Shown here piece after piece: positions 1 to 7,482 of a DNA stretch of 28,484 nt. The stretch covers positions 1 through 28,484 of the forward strand of contig JBFISM010000035.1 of NCBI GenBank assembly GCA_041608535.1, given 5' to 3'. Below the pieces are notes generated by a model, which saw nothing but the letters and a program-made list of their open reading frames with translations, was not told the DNA's origin and searched no databases. Each line of letters starts with the position of its first letter. Position 1 is the first letter of the stretch. The position numbers and the translations under genes were made by a program. This DNA is from JBFISM01 sp041608535 (GTDB taxonomy: Bacteria > Actinomycetota > Acidimicrobiia > Spongiisociales > UBA5794).

Positions 1-138
1 CAACACATCTTCCTACCGGGCGTGTCTCTGAGTGGCCGCCATGGGAGGGACGCACCTGCGGCGGACCCAGCTCGCATCTCTGAGGGGCGGTCCCGGAGCG
101 AGTTGCGGCTGGCATACTCACGCGATGGAGGCGCCACA

Positions 139-2301
139 GTGACCACGGCCCCCCTGGTTGCGGCCCTGGTGGAGGACTTCCGGCCGCGCCACCTCGCGGC
201 CACTCTCGCCACCGGTTTGGCGCTTGGCTTCGTCAACGGACTGCTCGGGGTGGCCCTCATGTCACTCATCTTCGCCGGCCCCTTGACCGAGTCACTTCCG
301 GTTGGCATCGGCATCGGCCTCGTCGCGTCCGGCACGATTGCCGTGATCCTCGCACTGTGGAGTGGGTTCCCCGGTATGTACGGCGGAATCCAGGACAACA
401 GCGCCGCGATTCTCGGTCTCGCAGCAGCTTCGATAGCGACATCGGTGGTCGGCCCTGAGACAGAAGACACCGTGCTCGCCATGATGATGGCAACTTCGAT
501 GGCCACCGGGGCGCTCTTCATCCTGATGGGGAGGTTCCGCCTCGGCGAGATCGCCCGATTCGTCCCGTTTCCCGTCGTCGGCGGACTGCTGGCGGGAACC
601 GGATACCTCATCGTCGTGGGATCGCTCGGCATCCTCGGCGCCGGATGGCCGCTCGAAGCGATGACGACGACTGGTTCGCTGGGCCTGCTCTGGCCGGGTC
701 TCGCCATCGCCGGCGTGTTTCTTGTCGCCGCGCTACGTCACTGGCCGTCGCGGGCCTACCTGGTGGTGATGGTGGTCGGCATCGTCGGTTTCCACCTCGT
801 CTCCCGGGTGAGCGGGGTCGGTCGAGCGGAGGCCCATACGAGGGGATGGCTCCTCGGGCCGTTTCCCGATGGCGGGTTGTGGCCGGGGTTCGCCGCAAGC
901 TCGATCACGGGTGCCGATTGGGGAGCCATCGCTGCCGAAGCTCCGAGCCTCGTCACAGTTCTCCTCCTCGTGCCGGTGACGTTGCTGTTGTACCTCAGCG
1001 CACTCGAGATCGGCACCAACCGCGACCTCGACGCAAGCGCAGAGCTGCGATCGACGGGATGGGCGAACGTCGCGTCCGGCGTGCTGGGAGGCCCGCCGGG
1101 CTATCTGTACATGTCCATCACGGTCACCGCCCACCGGCTTCTCGGTGGCCGGCGGGGCCCCGCAGTCGTCGCCGGATTGACCATCCTGGCGATCGTGGCG
1201 GTGGGCAGCTCAGTGCTCGAGCTGCTCCCGCAGTTCGTCATCGGTGGGCTGCTGCTCTTCATCGGAGTCGACTTTCTCGTCGAGTGGCTGTGGAAGGCGA
1301 GACGGCGCATGAGCTGGCTGGACTACGGCCTCATGGTTGGCATCGTCGTCACGATCGCACTCATCGGATTCCTCCCCGGAGTGGCGGCGGGGTTGGCTGC
1401 GGCGATCGCCCTCTTCGTGTATCGCTACAGCCGTACCGATGTGGTGAAGCATCTGCTCACGGCGAGCGAGCATCAGAGCAACATCGAGCGTCCTCTCGAC
1501 CAGGCCGAGTATCTCCAGCGGGTCGGTGACGCCGTGTTGGTGATGGAGCTCCAGGGCTTCATCTTCTTCGGCACGGCCAATCAGATCGTCGACCACGTGA
1601 AGTCGAGACTCGGCGCGGCCGAGCCGCTGCGCCACGTCGTCTTCGACTTCCGGCTGGTTTCCGGGGTCGATTCGTCGGCGGTGGCGCTGTTCGAGCGTAT
1701 CGCTCTGCTGGGACGAGACCACGGGTTCACGCTCGTGATGACCGGACTCAAGTCTGGAATCAGGGAGCAGTTCTCCGAGTTTGCGGCGGAGTACGCCGAT
1801 GTCGCGATCATCGAGAGTGACCTCGATCACGGCATGGCGTGGTGCGAGGATCGGCTTCTCGAGGATCTCGACGGCTCGGCCCAGCCGGGACGGTCGCTAC
1901 CCGAGAGTCTGACGCATCGGCTCGCCGGCTACCTCGATTCGAAGACCGTGCCGGAGGGTTCTCTGCTGATGCGGCAGGGAGACCCCAGTCCCGGGATCTA
2001 CCTGATCACGACCGGTCGGGCGACCGTGCTCCTCGAGGAGCCGAATGGGGACCAGGTGCGTTTGCGCACCCTCCGCGAGGGGACCGTCCTCGGCGAGATC
2101 GGGTTGTATCGCGGCGAGATGTGTACCGCGACCGTGATCACCGACAGTGAGTGCAATGTGCTCCACCTCACACCAGAAGCATTCGAACGGGTGTGCCGCA
2201 CCGATCCGGGCGCCGCCGCCGAGCTCCACGCATTCGTCGCCCGCAGCCTGGCTGCGCGGCTCACCCATGCCAACAGGATGATTCGGGCGCTCCACGAGTA
2301 G
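139..2301 (+). CDS. SulP-family anion transporter with STAS and cNMP-binding-like domains
   Basis: Predicted inner-membrane SulP (SLC26-like) anion permease of 720 residues. The first ~440 residues are a run of hydrophobic segments typical of the SulP core. A STAS domain follows (about 460-575, with the DFRLVSGVDSSAV signature near 502), then a cyclic-nucleotide-binding fold (about 590-700). I chose the GTG at 139 because GGAGG (127-131) lies 7 nt upstream; the frame stays open back to 22, but that extension is hydrophilic and has no good ribosome site. SulP proteins usually carry sulfate, bicarbonate or dicarboxylates; the substrate here is not readable. The phosphate-binding cassette (near 651, GEIGLYRGEMCTAT) has Cys where cNMP binders carry Arg, so the domain may not bind cAMP/cGMP. 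The gene converges with the next one across a long inverted repeat. Family assignment is secure; ligand and substrate are not. Confidence 0.93.
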   Translation: MTTAPLVAALVEDFRPRHLAATLATGLALGFVNGLLGVALMSLIFAGPLTESLPVGIGIGLVASGTIAVILALWSGFPGMYGGIQDNSAAILGLAAASIATSVVGPETEDTVLAMMMATSMATGALFILMGRFRLGEIARFVPFPVVGGLLAGTGYLIVVGSLGILGAGWPLEAMTTTGSLGLLWPGLAIAGVFLVAALRHWPSRAYLVVMVVGIVGFHLVSRVSGVGRAEAHTRGWLLGPFPDGGLWPGFAASSITGADWGAIAAEAPSLVTVLLLVPVTLLLYLSALEIGTNRDLDASAELRSTGWANVASGVLGGPPGYLYMSITVTAHRLLGGRRGPAVVAGLTILAIVAVGSSVLELLPQFVIGGLLLFIGVDFLVEWLWKARRRMSWLDYGLMVGIVVTIALIGFLPGVAAGLAAAIALFVYRYSRTDVVKHLLTASEHQSNIERPLDQAEYLQRVGDAVLVMELQGFIFFGTANQIVDHVKSRLGAAEPLRHVVFDFRLVSGVDSSAVALFERIALLGRDHGFTLVMTGLKSGIREQFSEFAAEYADVAIIESDLDHGMAWCEDRLLEDLDGSAQPGRSLPESLTHRLAGYLDSKTVPEGSLLMRQGDPSPGIYLITTGRATVLLEEPNGDQVRLRTLREGTVLGEIGLYRGEMCTATVITDSECNVLHLTPEAFERVCRTDPGAAAELHAFVARSLAARLTHANRMIRALHE

Positions 2302-2312
2302 CGCTCGTTCGA

Positions 2313-2357
2313 CGAGTGTGCTTGGACGCCGCGTAATCGGTGCTGTAAGCACACTCG
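2313..2357. terminator. Candidate bidirectional terminator (11-bp inverted repeat)
   Basis: CGAGTGTGCTT (2313-2323) and its exact reverse complement AAGCACACTCG (2347-2357) flank a 23-nt loop, in the 60-bp gap between two converging genes. No U-run follows either arm, so intrinsic termination is inferred from position and symmetry. Confidence 0.5.
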
Positions 2358-2361
2358 ACGG

Positions 2362-2682
2362 TCAATATTCCCGCTTCTCCACAACGGTGTAGTGCGATGA
2401 GGTGTTGTCCCACCGCTTCAGCACTTGCTGCGCGGTGTCGGGGACATAGGCGGTTTCGTAGTTTTCGCCTTGGAAGGCGATTACGTCGTCGATCGAGTCG
2501 AACGTCATGATGGTGACGAACTCGACCTCGTCGCCGTGGTTGCGCCGCAGCAGCTCGATGCCGCGGAATCCCGAAATGACCTTCGCCTCGATTCCCGGGA
2601 AGATCTCGTCATGGAGGAGCTGTTGATAGGCAGCGGCGTTGCCCGGTTCGGTCCAGCCGTGCCAGATGCGTTTGATCGCCAT
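2362..2682 (-). CDS. Small dimeric alpha/beta-barrel protein (antibiotic biosynthesis monooxygenase-like)
   Basis: A 106-residue protein beginning MAIKRIWHGWT. It has the size and pattern of the ABM/dimeric alpha-beta barrel superfamily: a short beta strand with Trp, a helix rich in acidic residues and Leu, the strand EVEFVTIMTF, then IDDVIAFQG and a C-terminal strand (HYTVVEKREY). Members include small monooxygenases, stress proteins and many of unknown role; no cofactor site is visible. I chose the ATG at 2682 because homologous architecture begins there, although the upstream purine signal is weak; the frame continues to 2766. It stands alone and converges with the SulP gene. A second small protein of the same general type lies at 7135-7434 but is not closely similar. 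Confidence 0.75.
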   Translation of the reverse strand: MAIKRIWHGWTEPGNAAAYQQLLHDEIFPGIEAKVISGFRGIELLRRNHGDEVEFVTIMTFDSIDDVIAFQGENYETAYVPDTAQQVLKRWDNTSSHYTVVEKREY

Positions 2683-2822
2683 GGGCGGCAACTTACCGGT
2701 CGGCCGACCCGTTCGGTGGCATACGTGGATCGAAATCTGATGGCCAGGCCGTCGTCCCCGGGCCATACTCGCACTGGGTCGCCGCCGGCGGGGTAACCGA
2801 TGTCACACGGAGCGGGATTACG

Positions 2823-3293
2823 TTGAAGGTGCGGTTGGTCATCGGGGGTGTGCTTGCGGCCGCGATCCTTGCTTCCGTGCTCTGGCTCGTCGGTGGGGGC
2901 GCCACCGATCCGACCGCTGCCGATCCATGTGCGCCAGCCGCTGCGGATGACACGCTCAACAGACAGGTGCGGCTCACGATCACCGACCAGGCGATCGAGT
3001 TCGAGGTCTGGAGCAGCACACCCTTCCCGACACGGGCGCTCTACCCGGTGCTACGCATCGGCGAACGGGAGTTCTCCTCCAGCCGCTATCCGCCCGATGG
3101 ACGGCTCGACACCCTGATCTTCTCCATCCCCCACGGTGAATTCGACCTGCTGAGACAGGGCGATGCGGTCTGGGTGTATTACGGAGGGGCGGGGAGCCCA
3201 CCGCCCGCGGAGTTCGTACCGGCTTCGTCAGATCCGTGGAGCTTCGGCGGGTTTGAGAAGAGGCTGATCGACTGCCCTGCCCAGGGAGCGTAG
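2823..3293 (+). CDS. Membrane-anchored or exported protein of unknown function
   Basis: A 156-residue protein with one N-terminal hydrophobic segment (about residues 4-24) acting as signal anchor or signal peptide, then a short Ala/Asp/Pro linker and a globular extracytoplasmic part of about 110 residues. Two Cys remain outside the membrane (near 36 and 151) and could form a disulfide. The assigned start is TTG at 2823 with GGAGCGGGA upstream; a GTG two codons later (2829) is also possible. I recognise no family. Neighbours give no functional clue; a same-strand oxidoreductase gene follows after 61 bp. Confidence 0.6.
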   Translation: MKVRLVIGGVLAAAILASVLWLVGGGATDPTAADPCAPAAADDTLNRQVRLTITDQAIEFEVWSSTPFPTRALYPVLRIGEREFSSSRYPPDGRLDTLIFSIPHGEFDLLRQGDAVWVYYGGAGSPPPAEFVPASSDPWSFGGFEKRLIDCPAQGA

Positions 3294-3354
3294 GCGCCCC
3301 CGGGCCGGCTCCCCCGCCCTCCCTACACTTGTTGCCACCAGCCGGGGAGGCTCG

Positions 3355-4320
3355 ATGCAGGCGGTGGTTCTCACCAAGTACGGCTCGCCCCAAGATCTCG
3401 AACTGCGTGAGGTCGATCAACCGGTGCCCCAGACCGGCGAGGTTCTCGTCGAGGTGCACGCGGCGGCGGTGAACGATTGGGAGTGGGGCTTGGTGACCGC
3501 CAAGCCGGTCTACAACCGGTTCTTCGCTGGGCTGCTACGGCCGAAGGTCATGATCCTGGGATGCGATGTCGCCGGACGCGTCGTGCATGTCGGTGAAGGC
3601 GTCGATGATCTGGCGGTCGGCGACGACGTGTACGGCGACCTGAGCTCAGGCGGGTTCGGGGCCTTTGCAGAGTACGTAGCGGCACCGTCCGACTCACTGC
3701 GGCGGATGCCGAGGAACCTCTCGTACCAGGAAGCGGCGACGTTGCCCCACGCTGGGGGTCTGGCTTGGGGGAGCCTGTATCGCCTCGGTCGTGTGGATCG
3801 AGTGCGCACCCTGCTGCTCAACGGCGCCGGGGGTGGGGTGGGGGCCATCGCCCTGCAACTTGCCAAGCGTCACGGGGTGGACGTGACCGGTGTCGACAGT
3901 GCCAGCAAGCTCGAGTATCTCCGTGTACTCGGCTGCGACGAAGTGATCGACTACACGCAGCACGACTTCACGAAGATGGGTCGGCGCTGGGACATGGTGC
4001 TCGACGTGAAGACCACGAGGTCGCCGTGGGCTCACGCCCGAGCGTTGGAGCCCGGTGGCCTGTATGTCACTGTGGGCGGCACGACGCCGCGGTTGCTGCA
4101 GTGCGTGACAGTGGGATGGCTGATGAGGCGAGAAGGTCGTCGTGTCCGGTTGCTGGGGCTGAAGGCGAACGAGGGTCTCGACGAGCTGACAACCCTTGCC
4201 GAGGGTGGCGTGCTGGCGCCCTCGATCGATGGGGTGTATCCACTCACCGAGGTGCCCGACGCACTGGATCGCTTCGGGGCGGCCGAGCAACGGGGGAAGA
4301 TCGTCATCCGCATGCGGTGA
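3355..4320 (+). CDS. Zinc-independent MDR oxidoreductase (quinone oxidoreductase/alcohol dehydrogenase-like)
   Basis: A 321-residue medium-chain dehydrogenase/reductase, probably cytosolic and NADP(H)-dependent. The N-terminal GroES-like domain opens MQAVVLTKYGSP and carries the LGCDVAGRVVHVGEGV signature near residues 65-80. A Rossmann domain follows with the nucleotide loop GAGGGVGAIALQLAK near 155-170. The Cys/His/Cys ligands of catalytic zinc and the four-Cys structural zinc lobe are absent, placing it with quinone oxidoreductase-like enzymes rather than zinc alcohol dehydrogenases. GGGAGG lies just upstream of the ATG. The length fits the family. The substrate cannot be inferred; the flanking genes are unrelated. 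Confidence 0.9.
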   Translation: MQAVVLTKYGSPQDLELREVDQPVPQTGEVLVEVHAAAVNDWEWGLVTAKPVYNRFFAGLLRPKVMILGCDVAGRVVHVGEGVDDLAVGDDVYGDLSSGGFGAFAEYVAAPSDSLRRMPRNLSYQEAATLPHAGGLAWGSLYRLGRVDRVRTLLLNGAGGGVGAIALQLAKRHGVDVTGVDSASKLEYLRVLGCDEVIDYTQHDFTKMGRRWDMVLDVKTTRSPWAHARALEPGGLYVTVGGTTPRLLQCVTVGWLMRREGRRVRLLGLKANEGLDELTTLAEGGVLAPSIDGVYPLTEVPDALDRFGAAEQRGKIVIRMR

Positions 4321-4448
4321 GCGGGGCGCTCTCGGCCGGTCCAGGATTCAGCGCTACGCCTGGCACTCCGCTCCTGCACAGGACGGGCGCCGCCACAGCA
4401 GCCGGTGCGGGTACCCTCCGGGCGTGGGCGACCCCGGGGACGCCGAGA

Positions 4449-5133
4449 ATGAGCACTCCAGCAGATTCCACCGACAGCGGCGGGTGGCGCGGGTGGATCC
4501 GGGATCATGTGCGGCTCGTGGTCGCCGCGGCGGCGGTTGCGTTTGTCGGGCTCATCGTCGTGCTGGTGTGGTTCCAGCCGCAAAAGCTCTTCCTCGACGA
4601 CACCGTCGACGAGGCGTTCCCCGCAGCACCGGCCACGAGCGCAGCGCCGACGACCACGCCGGCGCCCACAACCACAGCGCCTGCGGCCACCGGCCCCGCC
4701 GAGACGACAGCTGCGCCCGCTCCGACGACTAGCAGCACCACGACCACCACGACCAGCACGACCACTACGACCGCCGGGCCGGTACTGTTCACCGACGGCA
4801 GCTTCATCGACATCGGGCACCCGGGTTCTGGAATCGCCCAGGCGTATCTGCTTCCCGACGGCTCTCGAGTGCTCCGTCTGGAAGAGCTCGATGTGTCCAA
4901 CGGACCGGATCTGCGGGTGATCCTCTCGACCTCGCCGCTTGTCGAGGACTCGTAATGCCTACGACGAGGAACTCGTCGACATCGGCGAGCTGAAGGGCAA
5001 CCTCGGTAATCAGAACTACGACATACCCGCCGACGTCGACCTCGCCGATTACGCCACGGTTGCCATCTGGTGTCGCCGTTTCAACTACACGTTCAACGCC
5101 GCACCGCTGACACCGGCCGCCACCACGTACTGA
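4449..5133 (+). pseudogene. DM13-domain membrane-anchored protein, split by a +1 frameshift
   Basis: The first frame gives a short cytoplasmic tail, one transmembrane segment (about residues 21-42), a Thr/Ala/Pro stalk (about 56-115) likely to span the cell wall, and the first half of a DM13 domain (VLRLEELDVSNGPDLRVILS). That frame stops at TAA 4953-4955. The rest of the domain (NAYDEELVDIGELKG... then VAIWCRRF) continues in the next frame from 4954 to 5133. Removing one T at 4953 joins both halves into about 227 residues with no gap in the expected domain. DM13 domains are predicted redox modules with a conserved Cys, here in IWCRRF. The second frame has a stop at 4918-4920, so the shift must lie within 4921-4955. 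This could be a sequencing error, a real mutation or, less likely, recoding. Confidence 0.8.
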
Positions 5134-5205
5134 TCCCGTCGAGCCGGCACGGCACCGAGGGCTGCCCGGCCTGGTCGCTCGAATGCACCGCCCTGGTCGC
5201 GACGC

Positions 5206-6198
5206 CTATTGATCTTTCGGCTTGTGGGCGGCGGCGACTCCGAGGAGATCGTCCCGCTCGATGACGTCGGCCGACACGGCCGCGACCTTGGCACGGGTCT
5301 GCGCCTGAACTGTGGCCGTGCGTACGCCATCGCCGACCAGCGCCATCTCGCCGACAATGGCCCCGGGCCCGATCTCGGCGACCATCGTGCCGTCGATGTC
5401 GACGGAGAACATGCCATCCAGCACGAGGTACAGCTCGGTGCCGGGTTGGCCCTGGACGGTCAGCTTCTCGCCGGATTCCAGCTTGCGGATCGTCGGCTTG
5501 GCACCCATCACCTTGAAGGACAGTTGGCGCTCGACCTCTGCCTCGGCTGCTGAGATCAGTGGCTCGTGTTGCACACCGTGCCACGGAGAGTGCTTGTGAT
5601 CGTGGACCTGGGTCCACTCGTTCCAATCGATCGTCCCGGACTTCGCTGCGAGGTCACCCGTTGCGTCGTAGATCCAATGGCGCGGGAATGGCGAAGCGCC
5701 CACGACCTCGAACCGGGACGATCCGCCGGAGCTGATCTCGAGCGCCAAGGTCGTCCACGCGGTCGGCCCGCTGATCCGCAGATACGGCGGGTGCAGACTG
5801 CGGTGGGGCAACGGAGCGCCGGTTCGCCCCCCCGCCGTCTGCTGGAACCGCACCACCCCATCATCGATCAGCGGATCTTCGCGCAAGACGGGATAGCCGA
5901 CGCCGGGGAACACGACTGAACCCAGACCGAGTTTCACGGTTGTGGAGCCCACGAGGGCGCGTCCCGAGTAGCCGGCCCCGACAACTTCGCCGTCCTCTAC
6001 ATCGATCCAAGCGCTGAGCCGGTTGGCGAACCGAAACCGATCTCGAGCGACGAGCTCATCGAGTGCCGCATCGTCGACGCGATCGGGCGGCGGCTGGTCG
6101 TAGTGGCTCATGCCGATGTCCATGCCAACACGAGCCACCCCGCTTATCGATTCGGACGGTATCCAGCTGATCGACGTGACGGACGATTCGATTCGCAT
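5206..6198 (-). CDS. Protein with C-terminal cyclic-nucleotide-binding domain and unassigned N-terminal domain
   Basis: A 330-residue soluble protein. GAGGAG lies 6 nt upstream of the ATG at 6198, which fixes the start although the frame is open to 6414. Residues 1 to about 225 form a domain I do not recognise: beta-rich, with Trp/His-rich stretches such as HDHKHSPWHGVQHE near 200. Residues about 234-325 are a cNMP-binding fold with the phosphate-binding cassette GEMALVGDGVRTAT (from residue 283). It keeps both the Glu and the Arg (about 293) that contact the cyclic phosphate, so binding of cAMP or cGMP is plausible. There is no helix-turn-helix after it, so this is not a Crp-type regulator. 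It is transcribed away from the TetR gene. Confidence 0.82.
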   Translation of the reverse strand: MRIESSVTSISWIPSESISGVARVGMDIGMSHYDQPPPDRVDDAALDELVARDRFRFANRLSAWIDVEDGEVVGAGYSGRALVGSTTVKLGLGSVVFPGVGYPVLREDPLIDDGVVRFQQTAGGRTGAPLPHRSLHPPYLRISGPTAWTTLALEISSGGSSRFEVVGASPFPRHWIYDATGDLAAKSGTIDWNEWTQVHDHKHSPWHGVQHEPLISAAEAEVERQLSFKVMGAKPTIRKLESGEKLTVQGQPGTELYLVLDGMFSVDIDGTMVAEIGPGAIVGEMALVGDGVRTATVQAQTRAKVAAVSADVIERDDLLGVAAAHKPKDQ

Positions 6199-6529
6199 GG
6201 GCCACTCCTCATCGTGCTGCGCACTTTGGCCAGCGTGCACCCAACGACCGCAGGCGTCAAGGGTCAACAACGATGTGTCTCGTGCGCGGCGCCTCGGCGA
6301 TCGACCTCCCTGGAGATGCATCGCCCCAGCACGTCGCCGATCGAGCTGTGCTCGTCCACTTCCGCGCCACATGTGCCCATCGTCGAGCTGTTCATGTCTC
6401 GTTGCGCCGTACACCGCCCTCGACTCGTCACCGCATCAGATCATCTGGGCTCATCATCTCGCTCGGGTGCGACAGATTCCGGTACCGAGCGCCGCGGGCA
6501 GCACCGTCCGTACCATTACGCTCCGGCGC
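6199..6529. other. 331-bp divergent intergenic region
   Basis: This lies between the cNMP-binding-domain gene (left, minus) and the TetR gene (right, plus), so it should hold both promoters. Reading frames from both genes run into it but lack homology-like character. I see an isolated 8-bp palindrome CGGTACCG at 6480-6487 and no convincing -35/-10 pair. There is no copy of the 20-bp TetR-type palindrome found at 7084-7105. Confidence 0.5.
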
Positions 6530-7084
6530 ATGGACATGCCCGAGCGCCGCCGAGCGCTGCTCGACGAAGGGCGCACGCTGTTCCTCGCCCAGGGATACGG
6601 CGCCACGTCGGTCGATGAGATCTGCGCCGCCGCAGGGGTCACCAAGGGCAGCTTCTTTCACTACTTCGCCTCCAAGGAGCAGTTCGCCACACAGGTGCTG
6701 GCCGACACTTGGCAGGAGTTCGTTTCGGCCCACCAAGGCTCGGCCGAGTGGCCTCCGGTCGAGGGTGTGTACCGGCACATCGACTTCATGGTCGGATTCA
6801 TCTCGGCGCACGGCCGCCTCATCCCACGCTTGGCACAGGAGCTCGGCGCTTCGCACCCAGAGATCCGTCAGCAGGTGCAGAGCTACTTCAAGGCGTGGAC
6901 CGAGCACCTCCGAGAGCTCCTCGCTGCCGCGGGCTGTGGTGAGGACACCGAAGCCGCGCTCGAGTTCGTCATCTCGGTCATCGAGGGTGTGCCGGTGGTG
7001 GCCGCCCAGCTGGGGGAGCAGGTAGCGCCCAACGCCACTGCGCAGCTGAAGCGATACATTGCTTCCATCGCTTCATCGTCGTGA
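6530..7084 (+). CDS. TetR-family transcriptional regulator
   Basis: A 184-residue DNA-binding repressor-type protein. The N-terminal helix-turn-helix covers residues about 5-50, with the classic pattern LFLAQGYGATSVDEICAAAGVTKGS ending in FFHYFASKEQF (text split here; the recognition helix is VTKGSFFHYF). The C-terminal ~130 residues are a helical ligand-binding domain. I placed the start at ATG 6530; ATG 6536 is equally possible. Neither has a Shine-Dalgarno sequence, so the mRNA may be leaderless. The stop codon overlaps a perfect 10+2+10 inverted repeat that precedes the next gene on the same strand, suggesting that this repressor controls that gene. The effector is unknown. Confidence 0.9.
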   Translation: MDMPERRRALLDEGRTLFLAQGYGATSVDEICAAAGVTKGSFFHYFASKEQFATQVLADTWQEFVSAHQGSAEWPPVEGVYRHIDFMVGFISAHGRLIPRLAQELGASHPEIRQQVQSYFKAWTEHLRELLAAAGCGEDTEAALEFVISVIEGVPVVAAQLGEQVAPNATAQLKRYIASIASSS

Positions 7085-7105
7085 CATACCGACCAGTCGG
7101 TATGT
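7084..7105. promoter_or_regulatory. Probable TetR-family operator
   Basis: A perfect inverted repeat: ACATACCGAC (7084-7093), two central bases CA, then GTCGGTATGT (7096-7105). The ACCGAC..GTCGGT core is of a kind widely bound by TetR-family repressors. It sits immediately after the TetR gene stop and 29 bp before the start of the small barrel protein gene, where it would block that gene's promoter. Binding by the adjacent regulator is inferred. Confidence 0.75.
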
Positions 7106-7134
7106 GATACCCTGCTCGGGGAAGGAGGTCACCG

Positions 7135-7434
7135 ATGGACGTGATGATCGAGTACGAGGTCGTCGAGGGCATGGAGGAGGAGGCCGACCGAGTGCGATCC
7201 GCTTTTCTCGACGAGGTCGCCAATTGGAAGCCGGAGCAGTTCACCTATCGGGTGCTGCGCAAGGGTCCCGACGGCAACCGCTTCGTCCACCTCGCCTGGC
7301 TCGACTCGAAGGACACCCAACAGGAGCTGTTCGAGACGGACTTCTTCAAGACTTTCGATGCCGGGATGCAGAAGGTGAGCGGTGGCTCGGTGCACGCCAC
7401 GCCGCTCTTCGAGTGGTCGCCGGTGACTCGGTAG
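7135..7434 (+). CDS. Small ABM-like protein downstream of TetR
   Basis: A 99-residue protein starting MDVMIEYEVVEG, preceded by a near-perfect ribosome site (AAGGAGGT, 5 nt before ATG). The pattern fits a small dimeric alpha/beta barrel: strand, long charged helix (residues about 12-30), strand FTYRVLRKG, strand NRFVHLAWLD, helix with DFFKTFDAGMQ, and final strand. Such proteins act as small monooxygenases, isomerases or unknown stress proteins; no catalytic residues can be pinned. It follows the TetR gene by 50 bp, with the palindromic operator in between, so it is the likely regulated target. It converges with the transport operon. Confidence 0.78.
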   Translation: MDVMIEYEVVEGMEEEADRVRSAFLDEVANWKPEQFTYRVLRKGPDGNRFVHLAWLDSKDTQQELFETDFFKTFDAGMQKVSGGSVHATPLFEWSPVTR

Positions 7435-7456
7435 CCTCAGTCGTCGAGTGTGCCGT

Positions 7457-7477
7457 GCCCGCACCGCGGTCGCGGGC
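7457..7477. terminator. Candidate bidirectional terminator hairpin
   Basis: GCCCGC (7457-7462) pairs with GCGGGC (7472-7477) around a 9-nt loop, in the 48-bp gap between converging genes. There is no U-run, so the function is inferred from position. Confidence 0.4.
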
Positions 7478-7482
7478 TGTGC

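Noticed and set aside
3765..4448. Upstream extension of the DM13 reading frame inside the oxidoreductase gene
   Set aside because: The frame is open by chance within the oxidoreductase gene. The real protein begins at ATG 4449, just before the membrane anchor.
6103..6618. Small plus-strand open frames across the divergent gap before the TetR gene
   Set aside because: The frames are Arg/Ser/His-rich with no pattern, lack ribosome sites and overlap the cNMP-binding-domain gene or the TetR helix-turn-helix in the wrong frame.
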